This document shows positions 54,577 through 61,155 of a stretch of 64,000 bases of DNA, in pieces. Below the pieces are notes generated by a model. The model ran no database searches. It saw only the letters and a program-made list of their open reading frames with translations, and was not told where the DNA came from. Each line of letters begins with the position of its first letter. Within the stretch, counting starts at the first letter, position 1. The position numbers and the translations under genes are program-made. The DNA comes from Spartinivicinus poritis. Lineage in GTDB: Bacteria > Pseudomonadota > Gammaproteobacteria > Pseudomonadales > Zooshikellaceae. The DNA is taken from NCBI RefSeq assembly GCF_028858535.1, contig NZ_JAPMOU010000009.1:1-64000 (forward strand), written 5' to 3'.

Positions 54577-55362
54577 TTAAGCTGATAATTCTAATGACAT
54601 TCTAAACTTATTTAAGGTGCCATCATCAAGCATTGATTTCAATGCCTTTTCACATAGTGGCATTAATTTTTCGTGTTTTTTATGTAGGTAAGGGTATAAA
54701 GGAAACTGGCTGAAAATGCCAAGTTCCTGTATTCCACTTCGGTGAAAGTATTTGTTTAAAATAGATCGACTAGTAATACCTGGCCCTGCAAGATAAAGAT
54801 CTATTTCTCCAATTTTTAGCAGCTGAAATGCCTGCATAGGATTATTCAATGCAACTTTATTTTCTTTGCTTAGCTTCGCCAACTCTGACTCTGCTTTTTG
54901 GCTTCCTTTTAAATACCCAACAAGAAACTTATTCTTCACAACCAACTCATTCAAATATGTCATATCATTCACACTATTAGCAACGTGTAATTTTTTAACA
55001 AAAAGAACATGTTGTACGGTAATAATAGGTACATTAATTCGTTTCAAATTAGAATATTGCTTTTCAATATTGATCACTCGCAAAGCAACACCATCTCCGT
55101 TACCATTATTAGCATTTACCAATACTTGCTCACTAGGAAGCTTATAGATTTTAATGTTAATACCTGTTCTTTTATTGAGCTCTTCAAACACAGCTTTACT
55201 ATATGAAACAATTATCCCATCATTGTCAGGAATATATAATATCAGTGCACGCTTAGGGATTAACACATCAGCATATACAGGTATTCCACCTATCGATATA
55301 GACAATAAAGCGACAAAACTACTGATCAAAAAATAGTGTCTTATTTTTTGCCAACTAGTCAT
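54577..55362 (-). CDS. Orphan periplasmic binding protein (family-3 like)
   Basis: 261 residues with a signal peptide (FLISSFVALLSISIGGIPVY then AD). The mature protein shows a binding-protein layout (FEELNKRTGINIKIYKLPSE, LVGYLKGSQKAESELAKLSK, LLKIGEIDLYLAGPG, MLDDGTLNKFRMSLE). It is more diverged from classical SBP_bac_3 than the one at 46735, and no transporter is adjacent. Likely a ligand-sensing or orphan binding protein. Confidence 0.75.
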   Translation of the reverse strand: MTSWQKIRHYFLISSFVALLSISIGGIPVYADVLIPKRALILYIPDNDGIIVSYSKAVFEELNKRTGINIKIYKLPSEQVLVNANNGNGDGVALRVINIEKQYSNLKRINVPIITVQHVLFVKKLHVANSVNDMTYLNELVVKNKFLVGYLKGSQKAESELAKLSKENKVALNNPMQAFQLLKIGEIDLYLAGPGITSRSILNKYFHRSGIQELGIFSQFPLYPYLHKKHEKLMPLCEKALKSMLDDGTLNKFRMSLELSA

Positions 55363-55573
55363 TACCAGCCTTCATGCTTAATAACGCAACTTCGTATAGC
55401 TATAGTATAGCCAGCCTACCGTTAAAGATTCCAGCACCCATATTCAATAAAACTTACACTTTGTCGAATGATTAACTTAACCTATTAGTCATTTCTGCTG
55501 TATTCTTTTACACTGCTTTTTATTGTCAGTGTTAGCGATCAGCTAACTATTTAAAAACATAGCTTTTTATCAT

Positions 55574-55591
55574 TATGGTTTACATCTTGCC
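55574..55591 (+). promoter_or_regulatory. Sigma-54-like promoter (GG-N10-GC)
   Basis: TATGGTTTACATCTTGCCC has GG and GC exactly ten bases apart and a perfect TTGC box. It lies 40 bases before the CHRD/PEP-CTERM gene. Same arrangement as at 45819. Confidence 0.55.
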
Positions 55592-55630
55592 CGTTACTCA
55601 TAAGGAACAATAATATGAGGTCGTGCCATT

Positions 55631-56146
55631 ATGCTAAATCAACACTTTTTCACTTGGTTACTTAGGGCGTTCATCATCACCACACTGTCATTTTCCTTTA
55701 ACACCCAAGCAACCATGATAACTCAGTCAATTAATATGGATGGCGGACAAGAAGTAGGAGCAAGTGGTGATCCTGATGGCAGTGCATTTGGTACCATTTC
55801 CTTTAATGATGTCACTGGAGTTATTTCGTGGAACTTTTTATATTTCAACATCGCAGCACCTACTGCTATGCATATCCATGGCCCTAATGGCCCTGCGGGA
55901 ATTAATGCTGGTGTATTTATTAATTTAGGTATTGCGACCAGTGGTGGAGCCGGTACCTTAATTGACACCCTAACAGCCAATGTTGCTGATGTAGCCATGA
56001 TTATCAGCAACCCAGGTGATTTTTATGTCAACATCCACAATAATGAATTTCCTCCAGGGGCTGTGCGTGGTCAAGTGCCTGTACCAGCCACTCTCTTACT
56101 GCTTGCCCTGGGGCTCATTTCTTTAGGCTTAACCCGTTCCAAGTAA
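55631..56146 (+). CDS. CHRD-domain protein with PEP-CTERM sorting signal
   Basis: 171 residues. Signal peptide to about residue 28 (FIITTLSFSFNTQA). The CHRD domain covers residues ~32-145, with the motif MHIHGPNGPAGINAGVFINL and FYVNIHNNEFPPGAVRGQV. The C-terminus is VPVPATLLLLALGLISLGLT then RSK, a clear PEP-CTERM signal (VPxPAT, hydrophobic helix, basic end). Such proteins are processed by exosortase and found in exopolysaccharide-linked surfaces. A short ATG frame at 55615 with a good ribosome site overlaps the start and could act as a coupling leader. Confidence 0.88.
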   Translation: MLNQHFFTWLLRAFIITTLSFSFNTQATMITQSINMDGGQEVGASGDPDGSAFGTISFNDVTGVISWNFLYFNIAAPTAMHIHGPNGPAGINAGVFINLGIATSGGAGTLIDTLTANVADVAMIISNPGDFYVNIHNNEFPPGAVRGQVPVPATLLLLALGLISLGLTRSK

Positions 56147-56171
56147 CTAGACTTTCTATTAATTACTTCAT

Positions 56172-56195
56172 AGCCACCATTGCTGGTGGCTTACT
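56172..56195 (+). terminator. Terminator hairpin
   Basis: AGCCACCA-TTGC-TGGTGGCT followed by TACTATTTA. It lies between the convergent CHRD and CDP-alcohol phosphatidyltransferase genes. The T-run is weak. Confidence 0.6.
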
Positions 56196-56215
56196 ATTTA
56201 CGACCACTTACTAGA

Positions 56216-56863
56216 CTATCCCGATGCACTCTGCAATGCTCGCCTTATCCTAAAAAAGATGCTCAACATTAATAAGCTATTCACCGTTAAAAATATCCAA
56301 AAGCCATATGCTGTTATTGGCCAATCTAAAAATAGTGCTAATCCACAAGCTCCCACCACAAATGCCCGATCACTCTTCCCCATAGGTCCATCATAACAAC
56401 GCTCATTCGCAATAGCTTTGCCTAATAAACCAGCAAATTCACTTAATATGCTTAAACTTAAAAAACCAACCACTAAATAAAGCTGCTCAGGAAAAAACTT
56501 TAAAAGCGGTAAAAAAATGACCCAATCCGAAATAATATCCCCCACCTCATTAAGCACTTCTCCAAGCTTGGACTGCTGGTTATAAGTGCGCGCCATCATA
56601 CCATCAAGGGCATTCAAGGCCATTCGAATAAACAAACCAATAGGCAGCGCTAAAAATAGCCAAGGATTAGAATCAGCATGCCAAAATGCAGCACCAATAA
56701 TGAATGATAAAACTATCGCTGTCAGGGTGATTTGATTGGCGGTTATCTGGGCACGGTGTAATAAGTGCAAAACAGGCAACAAGCACTGTTGAAATTTCGG
56801 CTTAATATCATAAATTGAAACCATAATGGGTGTTTTAAAACCTTCACTATCTACAAAAACCAT
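56216..56863 (-). CDS. CDP-alcohol phosphatidyltransferase family membrane enzyme
   Basis: 215 residues with about six membrane helices. The catalytic signature is DGMMARTYNQQSKLGEVLNE then VGD, matching DGxxAR-x8-G-x3-D-x3-D except that the third acidic position is Asn (LNEVGD). I recall the same Asn in a subfamily of these enzymes, so it may not mean loss of activity. The family transfers a phosphatidyl group from CDP-diacylglycerol (or similar) to an alcohol; the acceptor is unknown. Convergent with the CHRD gene. The ATG at 56863 gives MVFVDSEG; a start at the internal ATG (MVSIYDIKPKFQ) is an alternative. Confidence 0.85.
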   Translation of the reverse strand: MVFVDSEGFKTPIMVSIYDIKPKFQQCLLPVLHLLHRAQITANQITLTAIVLSFIIGAAFWHADSNPWLFLALPIGLFIRMALNALDGMMARTYNQQSKLGEVLNEVGDIISDWVIFLPLLKFFPEQLYLVVGFLSLSILSEFAGLLGKAIANERCYDGPMGKSDRAFVVGACGLALFLDWPITAYGFWIFLTVNSLLMLSIFFRIRRALQSASG

Positions 56864-57136
56864 CTACAAAATGATCAAGTAATCACCAAAAAGCGATACC
56901 GCTATATCCTCAAGCATACCGATTACTGGCAGATACAGCTACTTTTAATGGGCAGGCCACCTCTATAGGGTTTTTACGCATAGTAAGGCGACCGCAAGAT
57001 AGGCATTATCCCCCTCTTTTTTTCATGATGTTGCTACTAGCTTGCTCAAAAAGCAACCAAACCATCAGCAGTCATAAAAGCCACAAGCGAATAGGCTAGA
57101 ACCCTAGCACAAGGGTAGCCGTAAAGAGGATGTATA

Positions 57137-58387
57137 ATGGTGTATCGTCATTTTAGTCGTTGTCCTAACATCATGTTATTAATTCTGGTGTTTTGTACTG
57201 CTCTTGGTCCCCTGTCGATTGACTTATTTGTTCCCTCATTACCAACCATCAGTGCCAGCTTTGCCACGTCGCCAGCTACAACGCAATGGACGATCAGCAT
57301 TTTTATGCTGGGCTTTGCCGTATCAATGTTGATTGTTGGCCCATTAGCTGATCGATTTGGTCGCAAAAAAACCCTTCTTACAGGTTACGTTGTGTACTTA
57401 CTGGCAACAGTAGCCATTTTAGTAACCGAAAATATTTGGCTTTTTATTATTGCTCGTTTTTTTCAAGCAGTATTTGGCTGTTTTGGTACTGCATTGTCTC
57501 GCACCATTGTGCGAGACCTTTATGAGGGTAAGCAAGAAGTCAGAATGATTGCGCTGATTGGTGGCTGTATGGCGATTGCACCAGCTATTGCACCTATAAT
57601 TGGCGGTACTGTGGCAGAACTGTTTGGCTGGCAAGCTAACTTTAAATTAATGCTGATTCTTGGCACACTGCTGATGGCAGTTGTGTGGTTATTTGTACCA
57701 GAAACTCACTCACCTCAGCCAAGTGCCCCTGCGGAAATAAACCTATACCAACGGTTTCTAGCTGTTTTGACAGACCGCCACTACTGTTTTTATACATTGA
57801 TGGCAGCCATCGCTTTCTCTGGTGTATTTGTGTTTATTGCCGCAGCTCCTTTTGTGTTTATTGGTCACCTTGGGTTTAGCACTCAGCAATTCAGCTATTG
57901 TGTAGCCATCATGATTACAGGCTATGTGCTGGGTAGCTTATTAGCCTCTCGAACCATTGAGCGTTTTGGTATACAACGTGTATTGTACATCACTTTTGGT
58001 ATGATGGCAGTTGGTGCCAGCCTGGCTTGTATTACAGGGCTAGGTTTTGTGATGGATACATTACAAAGCAGCCAAGCAGTGGCTGGTTATGTAGTCGGTA
58101 TGTTCCTTTACGAATTGGGTATGGGGATTTTTATTCCTGCCTGTCAAACCACTGCGTTACGAAACATTAAAGATAATATAGGCACAGCCTCTGGGCTGAT
58201 TTTTTTCGTTGAAATGGCCTTAGCAGCGCCTATCAGCTACCTGGCTGGTCAACTCCCCCACACCAGCACTTTTCCACTAAGCGCTGTGTCAGTTGCTGCT
58301 GTACTGATTATTGGCTTGATGCTGTTATTGGGCTATCGTAAGCAAGGATTTGCTCAAGCTTCTACGCCGACAGCGACAGCGGTATAA
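57137..58387 (+). CDS. Bcr/CflA-type MFS multidrug exporter
   Basis: 416 residues with 12 predicted helices. The motif-A loop GPLADRFGRKKTLLTGYVVY and the family-typical SIDLFVPSLPTISASFATSP, FFQAVFGCFGTALSRTIVRD and SPQPSAPAEINLYQRFLA loop are present. Bcr/CflA transporters export drugs such as bicyclomycin or sulfonamide, and sometimes small peptides or amino acids. GAGGATG before the ATG supports the start. Single gene; convergent with pyrF. Confidence 0.9.
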   Translation: MVYRHFSRCPNIMLLILVFCTALGPLSIDLFVPSLPTISASFATSPATTQWTISIFMLGFAVSMLIVGPLADRFGRKKTLLTGYVVYLLATVAILVTENIWLFIIARFFQAVFGCFGTALSRTIVRDLYEGKQEVRMIALIGGCMAIAPAIAPIIGGTVAELFGWQANFKLMLILGTLLMAVVWLFVPETHSPQPSAPAEINLYQRFLAVLTDRHYCFYTLMAAIAFSGVFVFIAAAPFVFIGHLGFSTQQFSYCVAIMITGYVLGSLLASRTIERFGIQRVLYITFGMMAVGASLACITGLGFVMDTLQSSQAVAGYVVGMFLYELGMGIFIPACQTTALRNIKDNIGTASGLIFFVEMALAAPISYLAGQLPHTSTFPLSAVSVAAVLIIGLMLLLGYRKQGFAQASTPTATAV

Positions 58388-58468
58388 GAGTATTTTTAGC
58401 CCACTTTTTCAAAGGGGGAATGGCTTTCGCGACATCCTGTAAATATCGAGATAGGAACTAAAAACACC

Positions 58469-59281
58469 TTACCTAAATTGATTAATTAAATCCCGAAGCT
58501 TAATCGCTTCATTTCGTGCCGCTTCGGCAAAGTCAGGTCCATTACTGGCATATAAAACACCTCTTGAGGAATTCACAATCAGTCCTGTGCCATCCTCTGT
58601 TTTGCCTGCTTTTACCAGTTGTTCAACATCCCCCCCTTGAGCACCGGCCCCAGGGACTAAAAAGGGCATATCCCCCACAATACTTCTAACTTTTGCCATT
58701 TGCTCAGGCCAGGTGGCACCGACTACCAGTAAACAGTTGTTGTGTTTATTCCACTGATTAGCAACTAAATCAGCCACCCTTTCATAAATAGGCACACCAT
58801 CAACAATTAAATCCTGAATATCACCCGCGCCACTGTTAGAAGTTCTACACAGTAAAATCACCCCCCGATCTTGGTAGTTTAAAAACGGCTCAGCAGAATC
58901 AAACCCCATATAAGGGTTAATCGTCACAGCATCTGCCTGATAGCGCTCAAATGCTTCCACTGCATACTTTTGGGCAGTACTACCAATATCACCTCTTTTT
59001 GAATCTAAAATAACAGGAATATCAGGGTAATGGGTCTTAATATAGTGGATGGTCTGTTCTAACTGTTCTTCAGCAGAGTACGCAGAAAAATAAGCGATTT
59101 GCGGTTTATAAGCACAAACTACATCATGGGTAGCATCGATAATGGCTTTATTAAACTCAAAAATAGACTCTCGTTGTTGCGCCAAACCAGCAGGCAACCT
59201 TGATAAGTCAGGATCAAGCCCCACACACACTAAAGAATTGTTTTTCTTCCAGGCAAGCCTAAGTTTGTCGTTAAAGCGCAT
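58469..59281 (-). CDS. pyrF: Orotidine 5'-phosphate decarboxylase
   Basis: 270 residues, the longer class of OMP decarboxylase. The active-site block is VILDSKRGDIGSTAQKYAVE (Asp-Lys-Asp triad), with GLDPDLSRLP near the N-terminus, VTINPYMGFDSAEPFL, and VPGAGAQGGDVEQLVKAG with NSSRGVLYA near the end. It catalyses the last step of UMP synthesis in the cytoplasm. Stand-alone gene. The ~700-base region upstream holds two structured repeats. Confidence 0.95.
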   Translation of the reverse strand: MRFNDKLRLAWKKNNSLVCVGLDPDLSRLPAGLAQQRESIFEFNKAIIDATHDVVCAYKPQIAYFSAYSAEEQLEQTIHYIKTHYPDIPVILDSKRGDIGSTAQKYAVEAFERYQADAVTINPYMGFDSAEPFLNYQDRGVILLCRTSNSGAGDIQDLIVDGVPIYERVADLVANQWNKHNNCLLVVGATWPEQMAKVRSIVGDMPFLVPGAGAQGGDVEQLVKAGKTEDGTGLIVNSSRGVLYASNGPDFAEAARNEAIKLRDLINQFR

Positions 59282-59454
59282 TAACAGTACCTTTTAATGA
59301 GTTCCAATGTAATCATGTCGGCTATCAAGAAAGCCGATACATCAGGTGCAATATAGTACGCCAATGGCACACAGACAGCCAATACGCATTTTTCCCTCCC
59401 TTTTACTCTCCATTCCCCAGTGTCACTAAAATGTTAAAAGTAAGTCTAGTGTCC

Positions 59455-59568
59455 GATATGGCATAACAGGCTATTCCTCCTCCGCTCTTGAAGGGTCTTC
59501 CCTGCCCCATCAAAAGCTAAAAAGACATCCATGTCTTAGCTACAGAATACCCTGTTACCCCATATCCG
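59455..59568. repeat. Palindromic element, unit 1
   Basis: Outer arms GATATGGCATAACAGG and CCTGTTACCCCATATCC are inverted copies of each other. The centre carries CAAAAGCTAAAAAGACAT, CC, ATGTCTTAGCT, a hairpin. Same plan as unit 2. Confidence 0.65.
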
Positions 59569-59606
59569 TTAACCTTTACGATAAGCCTGCTTAGTCCAAA
59601 AACTGA

Positions 59607-59714
59607 GAATATGGAGTAATAGGGTGTTTTGGAACTGCTGTTGGGAACAGCAAAAGCTCTAAAGGCCATGAATGGCCTTATAGAGCAGTGGAAAAATATC
59701 CTGTTGCTCTATAT
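59607..59714. repeat. Palindromic element, unit 2
   Basis: Outer arms GAATATGGAGTAATAGGG and ATCCTGTTGCTCTATAT form a weaker inverted pair. The centre is the strong hairpin GCTCTA-AAGGCCAT-GA-ATGGCCTT-A-TAGAGC (59656-59686). Stem bases differ from unit 1 in a compensatory way. Confidence 0.65.
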
Positions 59715-59985
59715 TTATTCTCTAATACCCTTTCGCGACACCACCTCTCCACACTAAGGTCTTATACTGGCATAGCGTTGCTTATTATAAAATACATGAG
59801 GTATAGTAACTGCCTATAGCCACACGGCCTATTGTGTGCTATGGCTTACATGACATTAGGATATTCATGGATCATGATTTAAACAATACCTCACTTCCAC
59901 AACAATACAACAAATACGCTTTTTATAGACTACACAGAAAATTACGTCTTGTTCTCAACCTATTGCTGTTGCAGGGATTCTATAC

Positions 59986-61140
59986 ATGTTTAAACGCTTA
60001 GCCATAATGGTTTTGTTACTGACCATCATTTTTGGCGGTATTTTCGGTTATAAAGTGTTCGAAAAAAAAATGGTTGGAGAGTACTTTGCTAACTTTACAC
60101 CGCCACCAATAACCGTATCAGCCACTAAAAGCCAAGCCGAAACCTGGCAACCAGAAATCCATGCAATTGGTACCTTACAAGCGGTCAATGGTGTAGAGCT
60201 AGCCACTGAAGTGAGTGGTATGGTGCAATCGATTCATTTTGAATCAGGCCAGCTCATTGAAAAAGGCCAATTACTGGTACAAATTGATGATGAAGTTGAG
60301 CAGGCAACCCTTAAAAGCCAGCAAGCCCAACTCAAGCTGGCGAAGCTTAATTACACTCGAGATAAACAGCTACTGACAAAAAAAGCCATTCCACAAACCC
60401 AGTTTGACTTAAGCAGTGCTGAACTGGAAGAAGCTATTGCTAACATGGAAAAAACCAAAGCCATTATTGCCCAAAAGAAAATCCGAGCCCCATTCTCTGG
60501 CAAAATAGGCATTCGCTTAATCAATTTAGGGGAATATATCAATGCAGGAGCCAGTATTGCGACCCTACAAAATATCGACTCATTATATGTTGACTTTAGT
60601 CTACCTGAGCAGTTTTACCCCAAACTCTATGTAGGACAGCAAGTAAGATTTGATATTGATGCATACCCAGATAAGCATTTTATTGGCAAAGTGTCTGCAC
60701 TAAATGCAAAAGTCGACCCCAATACCCGGAACATTTTAGTCAGAGCCAATGTAGATAACGCTGATCATAAACTGATTCCTGGTATGTTTGCTGACTTAGC
60801 TGTTTTAGAAAAAGCATCCATTCAAGTGGTAACTGTGCCTGTCACTGCTGTGACATACAGCTTGTATGGTGATTCTGTGTTTATCATTACAGAGCAAACT
60901 AATAAAGCGACAGACAGTAAACCAGCTAACAACTCCAGCCCTAATTCAACGACAGAAGCAGATAAAAATGAGGCACCTGCTTTGGTTGTTAACCGCAAAT
61001 ATATAAAAACCGGGCCTCAACAAAATGGCAACGTAGCGGTATTAGAAGGATTAAAAGCAGGCGATCAAATAGTCACCTCAGGTCAACTTAAATTAAGTAA
61101 TGGCGCCCGCATTGTTATTAATAATGATGTAAAAATTTAA
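59986..61140 (+). CDS. RND efflux adaptor (membrane fusion protein, MexH-like)
   Basis: 384 residues. An N-terminal membrane anchor (LAIMVLLLTIIFGGIFGYKV) is followed by the first lipoyl half (AIGTLQAVNGVELATEVSGM), a helical hairpin (residues ~105-165), the second lipoyl half (KKIRAPFSGKIGIRLINLGE) and beta-barrel/MP domains. A Ser/Asn/Thr-rich insertion (TDSKPANNSSPNSTTEADKN) lies near residue 310, in the membrane-proximal domain. Fifteen bases before the RND pump gene, so one operon. Substrate unknown. Confidence 0.92.
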   Translation: MFKRLAIMVLLLTIIFGGIFGYKVFEKKMVGEYFANFTPPPITVSATKSQAETWQPEIHAIGTLQAVNGVELATEVSGMVQSIHFESGQLIEKGQLLVQIDDEVEQATLKSQQAQLKLAKLNYTRDKQLLTKKAIPQTQFDLSSAELEEAIANMEKTKAIIAQKKIRAPFSGKIGIRLINLGEYINAGASIATLQNIDSLYVDFSLPEQFYPKLYVGQQVRFDIDAYPDKHFIGKVSALNAKVDPNTRNILVRANVDNADHKLIPGMFADLAVLEKASIQVVTVPVTAVTYSLYGDSVFIITEQTNKATDSKPANNSSPNSTTEADKNEAPALVVNRKYIKTGPQQNGNVAVLEGLKAGDQIVTSGQLKLSNGARIVINNDVKI

Positions 61141-61155
61141 TTGCAGGGAAATGCT

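Larger units (their letters stand above)
59282..59985. other. Long intergenic region between pyrF and the RND operon
   Basis: Divergent promoter region with no credible gene. It contains two tandem, related palindromic elements (59455-59568 and 59607-59714). The last ~200 bases are AT-rich and should carry the RND promoter. Confidence 0.6.
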
